Positions 24,946 to 33,671 are shown, numbered from the stretch's first letter. The stretch: DNA of 64,000 nt from Paenibacillus sp. S150 (GCF_019352175.1 NZ_JACBYI010000020.1:44404-108403); one strand, 5' to 3'. Numbers and translations are program-made. Notes: generated by a model not told the origin, from the letters alone.

Positions 24946-25856
24946 GTGAGCTTACAGGTGTTCTGGCTGTCTATAAGCCTGCCGGCTTCACTTCACATGA
25001 TGTTGTTGCCAAAGCACGGCGCATTCTCGGCATGAAGCGGATCGGACACACGGGGACGCTTGATCCCCAGGTAACCGGTGTCCTGCCGCTCTGTCTCGGA
25101 CGGGCCACACGTGTCGTTGAGTACATTCAGGAGCTGCCCAAAGAATATGCGGCGACTTTGAGGCTGGGATTATCCAGTGATACGGAGGATTTAACGGGAA
25201 CGATAACGGAGTCGGTGGATGAAGTACATGTTACGGAAGACGAAGTCCTCGCGGTGCTGCATTCTTTTAAAGGCGTAATCTCCCAGATTCCTCCGATGTA
25301 TTCGGCTGTCAAGGTTGCCGGCAAACGCCTCTATGAACTGGCCAGAGAAGGCAAAACCGTAGAGCGCAAAAGCCGTGAAGTGGAAATTTATGAGATTGAA
25401 ATGACAGGCATGGTCTGGAATGGCAAGCATCCCGATATCACATTCCGTGTGCTGTGCTCCAAAGGCACGTATATCCGCACTCTTTGTGTGGATATCGGAC
25501 GGGCGCTCGGACTTCCGGGAGTCATGGTTAAGCTTGAAAGGACCATGTCCGCCGGAATATCAGCCAGCCGTTGCCTGACCCTGGAGCAAATAGCTGAGTA
25601 TAAGGAAGCCGGAACCCTGGATGACCATTTGATTGCGGCTGATGAAGCCATCTCCCATTTGCCCAGACATACGGTGATGGATGAAAAGAAGAAGGCAGCT
25701 TTGCAGGGGCAGCGTTTGTCTCTCCGCCATGTGGCGCCTGAGGTGAAGCAGGTTGGACATTTTCGGCTATATGACATTCAGGGCGGGTTCCTGGGCATTT
25801 ATGAATTGGAAGAAACCGGAGCTATTGCGCCTGTTAAGGTCTTTGCACAAGCTTAA
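24942..25856 (+). CDS. truB: tRNA pseudouridine(55) synthase
   Basis: TruB makes pseudouridine 55 in the T-loop of tRNAs. The 304-aa product shows LAVYKPAGFTSHDVV, the catalytic motif GHTGTLDPQVTGVLPLCLGR (catalytic Asp in TLDP), KEYAATLRLG, QIPPMYSAVKVAGKRLYELA and CSKGTYIRTLCVDIG. A C-terminal PUA-like region follows. ATG 24942 lies in an ATGA overlap with nrnA. Complete. Confidence 0.96.
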   Translation: MSELTGVLAVYKPAGFTSHDVVAKARRILGMKRIGHTGTLDPQVTGVLPLCLGRATRVVEYIQELPKEYAATLRLGLSSDTEDLTGTITESVDEVHVTEDEVLAVLHSFKGVISQIPPMYSAVKVAGKRLYELAREGKTVERKSREVEIYEIEMTGMVWNGKHPDITFRVLCSKGTYIRTLCVDIGRALGLPGVMVKLERTMSAGISASRCLTLEQIAEYKEAGTLDDHLIAADEAISHLPRHTVMDEKKKAALQGQRLSLRHVAPEVKQVGHFRLYDIQGGFLGIYELEETGAIAPVKVFAQA

Positions 25857-25894
25857 AGCTTAATTTAATTAGTGAATTGTAGGTGAGAAACAGC

Positions 25895-26836
25895 GTGAGA
25901 ACCGTAACCTTAAGCTATCCCATACCGCCGGAGACAGAGGATCAGTGGGCACAGCCGCAAGTAGCCGCACTGGGACAGTTTGACGGGCTGCACCGTGGAC
26001 ATGCCAGCGTCATTGCTACCGCGGTGGAGCTGGCCCGCAAAGAGGGCATACCCGCTGCAGTCATAACCTTTCATCCGCATCCGAAGGATGTCATGGGCAA
26101 AGGCGACTATGATGGATATCTGACCCCGCCGAACGACAAGCAGGAGATTCTTGCCGGGATGGGCGTCGATATTTTGTATGTAATTGAATTTGATGAGCAG
26201 CTCTCCCGGGTGAGTCCGGAGAATTTCGTCTCTGTGATGCTGCTTCCGCTGCAGATTGTTACTGCCGTGGTCGGCTTTGACTTCCGCTTCGGCTACAAGG
26301 GTGAGGGTGACGTCAATCGTCTTCGTGAGCTGGGCCGGGGCGTGATGAATGTGCAGGCTGTGCCTGCATTCCTGCTTGAAGGGGAGAAGGTCAGCAGCTC
26401 GGGTATCCGGAAAAGTCTCCATAGCGGCGATCTTGCCCTGGCAAATGCATGGTTCGGCCGCTGTTATCATCTGCGCGGGACAGTCGTGCATGGGGAGAAG
26501 CGTGGACGCACAATCGGTTTTCCTACAGCGAATATTCAGCTTGAAGACCGCTATGTGATTCCGGCCAAGGGTGTATATGCGGTAAGAGTCCTCTATAAGG
26601 CTGAAGTGCTCCACGGTGTGATGAACGTCGGTGTGAAGCCAACCTTCCACGACGGGGTAAAGGCGCCGAGCTTTGAGGTGCATCTGTTTGATTTTGCGGA
26701 GGATATCTACGGGCAGGAGCTTAAGGTGGAACTGGTCTCATTCATCCGTGCCGAGCGCAAGTTCGACTCCATAGGTGCCTTAATCGCACAGATTGGCAAG
26801 GATGCCGATACAGCCAAAAAACTGCTGGAAGTTTAA
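25895..26836 (+). CDS. ribF: Bifunctional riboflavin kinase/FAD synthetase
   Basis: RibF converts riboflavin to FMN and then FAD. The 313-aa product has the N-terminal nucleotidyltransferase domain (ALGQFDGLHRGHASVI, VVGFDFRFGYKGEG, SSSGIRKSL) and the C-terminal riboflavin kinase domain (RGTVVHGEKRGRTIGFPTAN, GVYAVRV, VEFLSF-like KVELVSFIRAERKFDS). GTG 25895 is chosen over GTG 25883 because AGGTGAG lies 7 bases upstream. Last gene before the rpsO promoter. Confidence 0.95.
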   Translation: MRTVTLSYPIPPETEDQWAQPQVAALGQFDGLHRGHASVIATAVELARKEGIPAAVITFHPHPKDVMGKGDYDGYLTPPNDKQEILAGMGVDILYVIEFDEQLSRVSPENFVSVMLLPLQIVTAVVGFDFRFGYKGEGDVNRLRELGRGVMNVQAVPAFLLEGEKVSSSGIRKSLHSGDLALANAWFGRCYHLRGTVVHGEKRGRTIGFPTANIQLEDRYVIPAKGVYAVRVLYKAEVLHGVMNVGVKPTFHDGVKAPSFEVHLFDFAEDIYGQELKVELVSFIRAERKFDSIGALIAQIGKDADTAKKLLEV

Positions 26837-26860
26837 TCCCGGTACACCGTGGACATGCCG

Positions 26861-26889
26861 TTTACATTTGTCTTCGAAGGTGCTATACT
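26861..26889 (+). promoter_or_regulatory. Sigma-A promoter of rpsO
   Basis: TTTACA (26861-26866), a 17-base spacer, and TATACT (26884-26889), about 100 bases before the rpsO start. Confidence 0.75.
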
Positions 26890-26992
26890 GATTAACGGTG
26901 CTGGAATGACAGCATCATAACCTTAGCTTGGTTGCATGTTCTCACCGACGGTGACGAGGCTATTGGCGATTATATTGAAGGAGGTGAACAGG
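26890..26992 (+). promoter_or_regulatory. Structured rpsO leader, possible S15 autoregulatory site
   Basis: The leader contains hairpin GTGCTG/CAGCAT (about 26899-26916) and hairpin TCACC-GAC-GGTGA (26942-26954) ahead of the AAGGAGG site. S15 autoregulates its own mRNA in several bacteria through unrelated leaders; S15 binding here is inference. Confidence 0.4.
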
Positions 26993-27262
26993 ATGGCATT
27001 GACTCAAGAACGTAAGCACCAATTGATTGACGAGCACAAAACTCATGAATCCGATACAGGATCCCCTGAGGTGCAAATTGCTATCCTAACGGAGAACATC
27101 GTTAATTTGACCGACCACTTGCGTACGCACAAGAAGGATCATCATTCCCGCCGGGGGCTGCTGAAGATGGTTGGACAACGTCGTAAACTGCTGGCGTATT
27201 TGAAAAACAAAGACATCAGACGTTACAGCGCCCTGATCGAAAAACTGGGATTGCGTCGCTAA
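26993..27262 (+). CDS. rpsO: 30S ribosomal protein S15
   Basis: S15 is a primary binder of the 16S central domain. The 89-aa product is complete: MALTQERKHQLIDEHKTHES, DTGSPEVQIAILTENI, LRTHKKDHHSRRGLLKMVGQ, RRKLLAYLKNKD. ATG 26993 has AGGAGG 8 bases upstream; a longer frame from 26936 covers the leader. rpsO followed by pnp is conserved widely. Confidence 0.97.
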   Translation: MALTQERKHQLIDEHKTHESDTGSPEVQIAILTENIVNLTDHLRTHKKDHHSRRGLLKMVGQRRKLLAYLKNKDIRRYSALIEKLGLRR

Positions 27263-27282
27263 TTTTTCATAATCGTTACCCT

Positions 27283-27349
27283 AAAGCAGCCTGGTTGTAT
27301 ACCGTATGTCCTTCTTACGAGCGACAGCGGGACAGCCGGGTTGCTTTTT
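27283..27349 (+). terminator. Long-stem terminator after rpsO
   Basis: AAAGCAGCCTGG (27283-27294) pairs with CCGGGTTGCTTT (27336-27347) with G-U pairs, followed by TTTTT. The 41-base loop has further secondary structure, so it could also be an RNase-processed site that sets rpsO/pnp mRNA stability. Confidence 0.6.
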
Positions 27350-27420
27350 GGAAATTTAGGGGAAACTATTGTTATTGGCAAGTTGATATTCTTTGCACAA
27401 ACGGCTGTTTTATCTCTGCT

Positions 27421-27540
27421 TGAGGACAAGCCGTTTTTGCTTGAAATATAAGAATTTATAGGCTTCAGGCTATATATTGTCCTTCTATTTCTCGCTGAAA
27501 CGGATTCTTGAGGGAGGCATAGCCGTTTCACTTGCAACAA
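27421..27540 (+). repeat. Dispersed repeat family A, copy 2 (full form)
   Basis: The copy reads GACAAGCCGTTTTTGCTTG, AATATAAGAATTTATAGGCTT, TCCTTCTATTTCTCGC, TGAAAC, a variable centre, then AGCCGTTTC and CTTGC. It contains a right-end motif followed by a complete unit, as though two units share a junction. Confidence 0.75.
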
Positions 27541-27615
27541 ACGTTTTATTTTCCGGGCTATCATTGAACCTGCGATAGCGAGATGCGGGTCTAATACCAT
27601 TCAAGGAGGGGTTTT

Positions 27616-29718
27616 ATGGAAAAACGTGTAGAAATGCAGCTTGGCGGAAGACGCCTTGTGCTGGAAACGGGCCGCCTGGCCAAACAGGCAAATGCTGCGG
27701 TCATGGTCCGTTATGGAGACACTTCAGTATTGTGTACGGTTACAGCCTCCAGCGAGCCTAAAGATCTGGATTTTTTCCCGCTTACGGTTAACTATGAGGA
27801 AAGATTATATGCAGTCGGTAAAATTCCCGGAGGCTTCATCAAACGGGAGGGCAGACCAAGCGAAAAAGCGATTCTGTCCAGCCGTCTGACGGACCGTCCG
27901 ATCCGCCCGCTGTTTCCCGAAGGGTTCCGCAACGATGTGCAGGTCCTGAATCTTGTAATGAGCGTGGATCAGGACTGTGCGCCGGATATCGCTGCTATGA
28001 TCGGTACTTCTGCAGCCCTCAGCATCTCCGATGTGCCGTTCAGCGGTCCGATCGGCGGTGTGGCTGTGGGCCGCATTAACGGTGAGTTCATCATTAATCC
28101 TGATGTTGCACAGCAAGCGGCCAGCGACATTTATGTGGTCGTAGCCGGAACGAAGGACGCCATTATGATGGTGGAGGCTGAAGCCAACGAAGTGCCGGAA
28201 GATGTAATGCTGGAAGCCATCATGTTCGGGCATGATGAAGTCCGCAAGATCGTAGCTGTAATTGAAGAGCTGGTTGCGGTTGCCGGCAAAGAAAAGATGG
28301 CGGTGAAGCTGCATACGGTAAATGCCGACGTGAATGCCGAGGTCCGTGCATATGCGCAGCTTCGTCTGGTGGAAGCCGTGAAGATTGCCGAGAAGCATGC
28401 CCGCCAGGATGCCATCGATCTGATCAATAATGAAACGGTGGAGTATTTCGCAGAGAAATACATAGAAACACCAGAGCTTCTGAAGGATGTCAAGGAAGTG
28501 CTGCATGATATCGTGAAGGATGAGGTAAGACGTCTGATCACGCATGACAAGATTCGTCCGGATGGACGCAAGCTTGACGAAATCCGTCCCATTGAATGCG
28601 ACACGGCTCTGCTGCCGCGCACCCATGGTTCCGGACTCTTCACTCGCGGACAAACACAGATCCTTAGCGTATGTACGCTCGGCGCGCTTGGAGATGTGCA
28701 GATTCTTGACGGAATTGATCCGGCTGAGACCAAACGCTTCATGCACCATTACAATTTCCCGCCGTTCAGCGTTGGGGAAGCCCGTCCGCTCAGAGCACCG
28801 GGACGCCGCGAAATTGGACACGGAGCCCTCGGGGAACGCGCATTGTCCAAAGTCATCCCAAGCGAAACTGAATTTCCGTACACGATCCGTCTGGTTTCTG
28901 AGGCGATTGAATCGAACGGTTCTACTTCCCAAGCAAGTATCTGCGCCAGCATCTTGGCGATGATGGATGCGGGTGTGCCAATTAAAGCGCCTGTAGCCGG
29001 TGTGGCGATGGGGCTGATCAAAGACGGAGAGCATGTCTCGATCCTGACCGATATTCAGGGAATGGAAGATCATCTTGGAGATATGGATTTCAAGGTTGCA
29101 GGTACGGCAGAAGGGGTTACTGCGATTCAGATGGATATCAAGATTGATGGCATCAACCGCAAGATTCTCCAGGATGCTCTCCAGCAGGCCAAAGAAGGAC
29201 GTATGTTCATCTTGGGCAAAATGATGGAGGCCATCTCTGCGCCCAGACCTAACCTGTCCAAATACGCACCAAAAATCATTATCATCAACATCAATCCGGA
29301 CAAAATCCGCGATGTTATCGGTGCAGGTGGTAAGATCATCAACAAAATCATCGAAGAAACCGGCGTGAAGATCGACATCGAACAGGATGGACGTGTATTC
29401 ATAGGCTCTTCGGACGAAGCTATGATTCAAAAAGCCCGCGGCATTATCGAAGGCCTTGTGCGTGAAGTGCAGGTCGGAGAAATCTATGTGGGAACGGTTA
29501 GACGCATCGAGAAGTTTGGTGCTTTTGTTGAACTGATTCCGGGCAAGGACGGATTGGTGCATATCTCGCAGCTGTCCACAGAGCGCGTAGCCAAGGTAGA
29601 GGATGTCGTAGCTATCGGCGACACGATTACTGTCAAAGTAACCGAAATCGACCAGCAGGGCCGCGTCAATCTGTCGCGCAAGGCTGTACTCACTTCGGAA
29701 GGCGCAGCTAAGGCATAA
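27616..29718 (+). CDS. pnp: Polyribonucleotide nucleotidyltransferase (PNPase)
   Basis: PNPase is the phosphorolytic 3'-5' exonuclease of the RNA degradosome. The 700-aa product contains two RNase PH domains (FIKREGRPSEKAILSSRLTD; QILSVCTLGALGD and MMDAGVPIKAPVAG), a KH domain (DVIGAGGKIINKIIEETGVK) near 560, and an S1 domain (YVGTVRRIEKFGAFVELIPG) near 625. ATG 27616 has AAGGAGGGG upstream. RNase J (38065) and RNase Y (58818), its functional partners, are encoded in the same window. Confidence 0.97.
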   Translation: MEKRVEMQLGGRRLVLETGRLAKQANAAVMVRYGDTSVLCTVTASSEPKDLDFFPLTVNYEERLYAVGKIPGGFIKREGRPSEKAILSSRLTDRPIRPLFPEGFRNDVQVLNLVMSVDQDCAPDIAAMIGTSAALSISDVPFSGPIGGVAVGRINGEFIINPDVAQQAASDIYVVVAGTKDAIMMVEAEANEVPEDVMLEAIMFGHDEVRKIVAVIEELVAVAGKEKMAVKLHTVNADVNAEVRAYAQLRLVEAVKIAEKHARQDAIDLINNETVEYFAEKYIETPELLKDVKEVLHDIVKDEVRRLITHDKIRPDGRKLDEIRPIECDTALLPRTHGSGLFTRGQTQILSVCTLGALGDVQILDGIDPAETKRFMHHYNFPPFSVGEARPLRAPGRREIGHGALGERALSKVIPSETEFPYTIRLVSEAIESNGSTSQASICASILAMMDAGVPIKAPVAGVAMGLIKDGEHVSILTDIQGMEDHLGDMDFKVAGTAEGVTAIQMDIKIDGINRKILQDALQQAKEGRMFILGKMMEAISAPRPNLSKYAPKIIIININPDKIRDVIGAGGKIINKIIEETGVKIDIEQDGRVFIGSSDEAMIQKARGIIEGLVREVQVGEIYVGTVRRIEKFGAFVELIPGKDGLVHISQLSTERVAKVEDVVAIGDTITVKVTEIDQQGRVNLSRKAVLTSEGAAKA

Positions 29719-29764
29719 TTTCACCATGCAGCTTCAACCGAATTAATGTTTTGAATGAATAAGG

Positions 29765-29800
29765 AGAGACAGAAGCAACTGCGTTCTGGCTCTTTTTTTG
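29765..29800 (+). terminator. Intrinsic terminator after pnp
   Basis: AGAGACAGAA pairs with TTCTGGCTCT (one mismatch) and is followed by TTTTTTTG. Confidence 0.75.
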
Positions 29801-29816
29801 AAAGAATTTATATTTT

Positions 29817-29881
29817 TGGGGGTCCCCGCAAAGTACCTGAGTAAATCACCGAAGCCAATGCCCCACTTTGTGGGGTTATTT
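29817..29881 (+). repeat. Dispersed hairpin repeat family C, copy 3
   Basis: GGGGGTCCCCGCAAAGTACC starts the element. Arms are CCCCGCAAAGT (29824-29834) and ACTTTGTGGGG (29865-29875), followed by TTATTTTGC. It follows the pnp terminator directly and is nearly identical to the copy at 53432. Confidence 0.8.
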
Positions 29882-29986
29882 TGCATATTTTCCTCTGGAA
29901 ATTCATAGGCTGGGACAAAGCGTCTCTGCATGTACCCTGTGCCGGGACGGACAAATGAACCGTTTCTGCCGGGGAGGAAAAACGAC

Positions 29987-30973
29987 ATGAAGACGGAAAA
30001 GGCGGCGCTTGTGCTGGCCTGCATCGCTGTAGTGATCGGCATCGGCAGTACGAACGGGCCGGTGAAGAAAATGCTGGCCCAGCTTAAGCCGCAGACGGAG
30101 CTGGCTGTGTGGGGCGGGACTGCCGCAGAACCGAAGGATGATTTGCGTACAAGCATTGAGGTCAAGGCGGCCAAGCTGAACTCCCCTCCAATAGATGCCA
30201 CTGTGGACCGGGTATGGAAGGCTATCCCTGGCTATAACGGCCTGGAAGTGGATGTGGAGGCTACTTACCGGAATGCGCAGCTAGCGGGACCGAATGCTGG
30301 CCTCAAGCTGCTTTACCGCCAGATTAAGCCTGAAATTTCACTGAATGATCTGGGGGCCCAGCCGATCTACCGGGGCAACCCCGCGAAGCCGATGGTGTCG
30401 CTGATGATCAATGTAGCCTGGGGCAACCAGTACATTCTCCCGATGCTGGACATCCTGGACCAGGAAAAGGTGAAGGTCACCTTTTTTCTCGACGGCAGCT
30501 GGCTAAGCCACAATAAAGAGCTGGCCGCTGAAATGCTGAAGCGCGGGCATGAAATGGAGAATCACGCCTATACCCATCCCAATATGAGCACCTTGAGCCG
30601 GGCGCGCGCGACCGCCGAGATCCAGAAAACGCAGAATCTGCTAAAGGAAAGCCTTGGGGTGACCAATACCTGGTTTGCACCTCCATCCGGTGATTTTGAC
30701 CAGGAAACTGTAGATATTGCGGCCTCGCTTGGACTGAAAACCGTGCTCTGGACGCTTGATACGGTGGACTGGCGCAATCCTTCACCGGATTCGATCATCA
30801 CCAAGATCAGCAGCAAGATTGAGCCGGGCAGCCTGGTTCTGATGCATCCGACTGCCTCCTCATCGAAGGCTCTGCAGGGGATGATCCGCGGAATCAAGGC
30901 CAAAGGCCTGCAGCTGGGAACGGTCAGCCAGACGCTCTCCGCAGAGCGTGTACTGCCGCCGGATGTTGAGTGA
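29987..30973 (+). CDS. ylxY: YlxY-type polysaccharide deacetylase homologue, catalytic site degenerate
   Basis: The 328-aa product has an N-terminal signal-anchor (KAALVLACIAVVIGIGS) and a NodB-homology domain from about residue 130. The usual catalytic TFDDG is replaced by MINVAWGN, so the base and metal-binding aspartates are missing. HAYTHPN keeps the two histidines, and FAPPSGDF and LWTLDTVDW keep later motifs. Deacetylase activity is therefore doubtful. ATG 29987 has GGAGG 9 bases upstream; an earlier in-frame ATG at 29930 precedes that site. The pnp-ylxY-mlpA order matches B. subtilis. Confidence 0.88.
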   Translation: MKTEKAALVLACIAVVIGIGSTNGPVKKMLAQLKPQTELAVWGGTAAEPKDDLRTSIEVKAAKLNSPPIDATVDRVWKAIPGYNGLEVDVEATYRNAQLAGPNAGLKLLYRQIKPEISLNDLGAQPIYRGNPAKPMVSLMINVAWGNQYILPMLDILDQEKVKVTFFLDGSWLSHNKELAAEMLKRGHEMENHAYTHPNMSTLSRARATAEIQKTQNLLKESLGVTNTWFAPPSGDFDQETVDIAASLGLKTVLWTLDTVDWRNPSPDSIITKISSKIEPGSLVLMHPTASSSKALQGMIRGIKAKGLQLGTVSQTLSAERVLPPDVE

Positions 30974-31051
30974 GCCGCTTAATTCTGGTAGGATAAGAGG
31001 CGCGAACACCAAATACAGATAGAATCAGGTCTATGCCAGGAGGACTTAGAA

Positions 31052-32317
31052 GTGGAAAAAATAGTATTGTCAAACGGTCTGCGGGTGGTTACCGAAACCA
31101 TCCCCACCGGCCGATCCGTTTCCTTTGGAATTTGGGTCAAAACAGGCTCCCGCAATGAGACTCCGCTCAACAACGGGATTTCTCATTTTATTGAGCATAT
31201 GCTTTTTAAAGGCACCGACCGCTATAGCGCCAAGGATATTGCCGAACAGTTCGACGCGATTGGCGGCAACGTCAATGCATTTACCTCCAAGGAATATACA
31301 TGCTATTATGCCAAAGTGCTGGATGAGCATCTGCCCATAGCTGTGGATGTGCTTGCCGACATGTTTTTCCGTTCGCGGATGGATGCCGAGGAGCTGGCGA
31401 AGGAAAAAAACGTCATTCTGGAGGAAATCGCCATGTGCGAGGACACGCCGGATGATCTGGTGCATGATCTGATGTGTGCCGCAGCCTACGGGGAGCACCC
31501 GCTGGCCTATTCAATTCTCGGGCTCAAGGAACGTCTGCAGGAAATGACTCCTGAGGATCTCCGCGCGTATATGAAGACGCAGTATACGATTGAGAATACA
31601 GTCATCAGCGTAGCCGGCAACATTAATGACGGATTGGCCGAGCTGCTGGAGAAGCACTTCGGGTCTTTTGACAACCATGGCGAATCCGCAGCGCTGGCTG
31701 CGCCTGATTTCCATGGCGGGCTGCTGTTTCACCGCAAAAAAACAGAGCAAAACCATATTTGCCTCTCCCTGCCTGGCGTCCAAAGCGGCGGACCGCTGCA
31801 ATATCCGATGGTGCTGCTGAACAATGCGGTCGGCGGCGGGATGAGTTCACGGATGTTCCAGGAGATCCGCGAGAAACGCGGCTTGGCCTACTCGGTATAT
31901 TCCTATCACAGCTCTCAGGCGGACAGCGGCATGTTCACGGTATATGCGGGAACCGCGCCGAAGCAGACCAAAGAGGTTACCGAGCTGATCAAAGAAATGA
32001 TGCACGAGCTTGCCGTCAAGGGGCTTAGCGAAGAGGAATTGCGAAAGGGCAAGGAGCAGCTAAAAGGAAGCCTGATCCTGAGCCTTGAGAGCACCAGCAG
32101 CCGGATGAACCGTATCGGTAAAAATGAGCTGATGCTGGGAAGACATGATACACTGGATGATATGATCGCCAAAATTCAGCGGGTGACGATGGATGATGTC
32201 AATTATTTGCTGGACCAAATGTTTGCGGAGCCGCTGGCGCTGGCGATGGTAGGCTCCACAGACAAAGCTATTGCCAATGTTAGGAGAGATGATCTTGTCT
32301 TATTACGTTCAAATTAA
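31052..32317 (+). CDS. mlpA: M16 family zinc peptidase (MlpA/YmxG)
   Basis: The 421-aa product is a processing-peptidase-like protease. The inverted zinc motif HFIEHMLFKGT (HxxEH) is at residues about 48-58 and the downstream Glu is in VILEEIAMCEDTPDD. The second half shows GGGMSSRMFQEIREKRGLAY, typical of M16B. The start is GTG 31052 with AGGAGG about 9 bases upstream. The homologue in B. subtilis also lies after ylxY. Its 3' end overlaps dut. Confidence 0.93.
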   Translation: MEKIVLSNGLRVVTETIPTGRSVSFGIWVKTGSRNETPLNNGISHFIEHMLFKGTDRYSAKDIAEQFDAIGGNVNAFTSKEYTCYYAKVLDEHLPIAVDVLADMFFRSRMDAEELAKEKNVILEEIAMCEDTPDDLVHDLMCAAAYGEHPLAYSILGLKERLQEMTPEDLRAYMKTQYTIENTVISVAGNINDGLAELLEKHFGSFDNHGESAALAAPDFHGGLLFHRKKTEQNHICLSLPGVQSGGPLQYPMVLLNNAVGGGMSSRMFQEIREKRGLAYSVYSYHSSQADSGMFTVYAGTAPKQTKEVTELIKEMMHELAVKGLSEEELRKGKEQLKGSLILSLESTSSRMNRIGKNELMLGRHDTLDDMIAKIQRVTMDDVNYLLDQMFAEPLALAMVGSTDKAIANVRRDDLVLLRSN

Positions 32318-32741
32318 TAGGCTTCCGGGCACGGAGGACGTAGAGCTGCCCCGCAAAATGTCCGAGCAGGCATCAGGCTATGACCTCTACGCAGCCGTAG
32401 GGGAGGCTGTTGTGCTTGCTCCGGGCGAGCGTGCACTAATCCCGACGGGAATAGCACTGGCCATGCCGGACGGGCTGGAGGCGCAAATCCGGCCGCGCAG
32501 CGGGCTGGCGCTCAAGCACGGCATTACCTGCCTGAACACCCCGGGAACGATCGACGCCGATTACCGCGGCGAAATCAAGGTGCTGCTCATCAACCTGGGG
32601 CAGGAGCCATTTGCCATTGCCCGCAATGAACGGATTGCCCAGATGGTCTTTCAGGCTGTACCTTCCGTGACTCTGGCCGAGGTGGAAGAGCTATCGGAAA
32701 CCCGGCGCGGAGCCGGAGGCTTCGGGCACACGGGCAAATAA
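32295..32741 (+). CDS. dut: dUTP diphosphatase
   Basis: The enzyme hydrolyses dUTP to dUMP, keeping uracil out of DNA. The 148-aa trimeric-type sequence has ASGYDLYAA, RPRSGLALKHG, NTPGTIDADYRGEIKV, RIAQMVFQ and the C-terminal P-loop-like RRGAGGFGHTG. I place the start at TTG 32295, 6 bases after AGGAGAG; ATG 32289 directly abuts that site. It overlaps mlpA by 23 bases. B. subtilis has ymxH here instead. Confidence 0.94.
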   Translation: MSYYVQINRLPGTEDVELPRKMSEQASGYDLYAAVGEAVVLAPGERALIPTGIALAMPDGLEAQIRPRSGLALKHGITCLNTPGTIDADYRGEIKVLLINLGQEPFAIARNERIAQMVFQAVPSVTLAEVEELSETRRGAGGFGHTGK

Positions 32742-32802
32742 GAAGCGGGGCCGTCCTTTTTCAAGGACAGCATGTTCCTCGCAGCCATAGGGAAAGCTTG
32801 CG

Positions 32803-32841
32803 GATTAACGCCGGTAACGGCGGGCTCCGCAAGCTTTTTTT
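32803..32841 (+). terminator. Intrinsic terminator after dut
   Basis: AAAGCTTGCGGA and TCCGCAAGCTTT form a perfect 12-bp stem followed by TTTTT. Confidence 0.9.
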
Positions 32842-32957
32842 GAAATATAAGCATTTATATGCTGTGCACATTAAATGATCCTTCTATTTCTCATTGAAAC
32901 ACCCCGTCTCTTATAAGGACGGCGTAGCCGTTTCTGCTTGAAAGATAAGAATTTATC
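32837..32957 (+). repeat. Dispersed repeat family A, copy 3 (full form)
   Basis: The copy runs from GAAATATAAGCATTTATA through ATCCTTCTATTTCTCATTG and AAACACCCCGTC to AAGGACGGCGTAGCCGTTTC, then TGCTTGAAAGATAAGAATTT. CCGTC/GACGG and GAAAC/GTTTC form the hairpin core. The left end touches the dut terminator. Confidence 0.8.
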
Positions 32958-33113
32958 CTGAATTTCGAAAGTAAGCATCTACAAATCATCTCAAAGGCTC
33001 TACACGAAGGGATTTCTTGCTAAAAACAGCCTGCAACCAAAAGGGTGAAGGAAAAAGAGGGTTTATCCCTTGTCCTATCTGGATTGGTTCAATTCACTTT
33101 CGGAATTCAGGTT

Positions 33114-33376
33114 TATATGAATGGAACCGGAGAACCTGAACAAGCTGATGGAACGCAAGGAGGTTCATAGAAAGCGAAGTGGAAAAAGTAACACTAATGG
33201 GCTGGAATTCCGGCTTTGACGGGCTTTAGTGGGATTTTGTACACTTCATGGAGGCCCGTTCCCCCATACGGCTGATTTCAGCCGAATTAGTTGTACTTTT
33301 TCCCGCTAGGGATGATCCGGAATCCGAATGCGCTACTTTAGTTATCCTTTTTACCACTAAAATGGCTGCCCTTTGG
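33114..33376 (+). repeat. Dispersed repeat family B, copy 1 (about 263 bp)
   Basis: This unit is matched by 52912-53184 over its whole length. Shared blocks include ATGGAACCGGAGAAC, CACTAATGGGCTGGAATTC, CGGGCTTTAGTGGGATTTTG, TACACTTCATGGAGGCCC, GATGATCCGGAATCCGAATG and CACTAAAATGGCTGCCCTTT. A 32-codon ORF (33121-33219, MEPENLNKLMERK...) starts at its left end and is also open in the second copy. No transposase or target duplication is visible. Confidence 0.85.
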
Positions 33377-33600
33377 ATCGCAGCCATTTCTGCTTATGGG
33401 AATATAAGGATTGTTATGTTTCGCTCTCCATCAATTCGTCCTCTTTGACCTCCGCTGTTTCTCAAGTCCGTTGCTGTGTATTATATTCCCTGCCTGAATA
33501 CCTCCAAAAATTCCCTGGCCCTCTGAACATATCATAAAAATGAACTCGGCTGCTTTTCTGCGGTTTATTCGGAGTGCCCACTATTTCTTCTCCGCTCATC

Positions 33601-33628
33601 ACCCATCCGCAGCCTGCGGCATAAGATG
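33601..33628 (+). promoter_or_regulatory. Possible sigma-K promoter of dpaA-dpaB
   Basis: ACC (33601-33603), a 16-base spacer, and CATAAGATG (33620-33628) resemble AC-N16-CATANNNTA with one mismatch. The spoVF/dpa operon is sigma-K dependent in B. subtilis, which raises the likelihood. Confidence 0.4.
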
Positions 33629-33671
33629 CTCTATAGTCGATAGTGTGTATGTGGAAAGGAGCGTCATCCCT

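Larger units (their letters stand above)
27263..27615 (+). other. rpsO-pnp intergenic region
   Basis: This 353-base gap holds the rpsO terminator (27283-27349), a second hairpin AAACGGCT/AGCCGTTT (27399-27436), and a full-length family A repeat. I see no convincing promoter for pnp and no coding sequence. Confidence 0.6.
32742..33671 (+). other. Gene-free repeat region between dut and dpaA
   Basis: These 930 bases contain the dut terminator, family A copy 3, family B copy 1 and a possible sigma-K promoter close to dpaA. Open frames here (for example 33248-33448) run through the repeats and have no ribosome binding site or family resemblance. From about 33380 to 33600 I see nothing recognisable. 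Confidence 0.7.

Noticed and set aside
27805..29727. 640-codon minus-strand frame opposite pnp
   Set aside because: Shadow of the pnp reading frame; the + strand PNPase is full length with KH and S1 domains.
33248..33448. 66-codon + strand frame in the dut-dpaA gap
   Set aside because: It lies within repeat family B and beyond, is not preserved in the second copy, and has no ribosome binding site.
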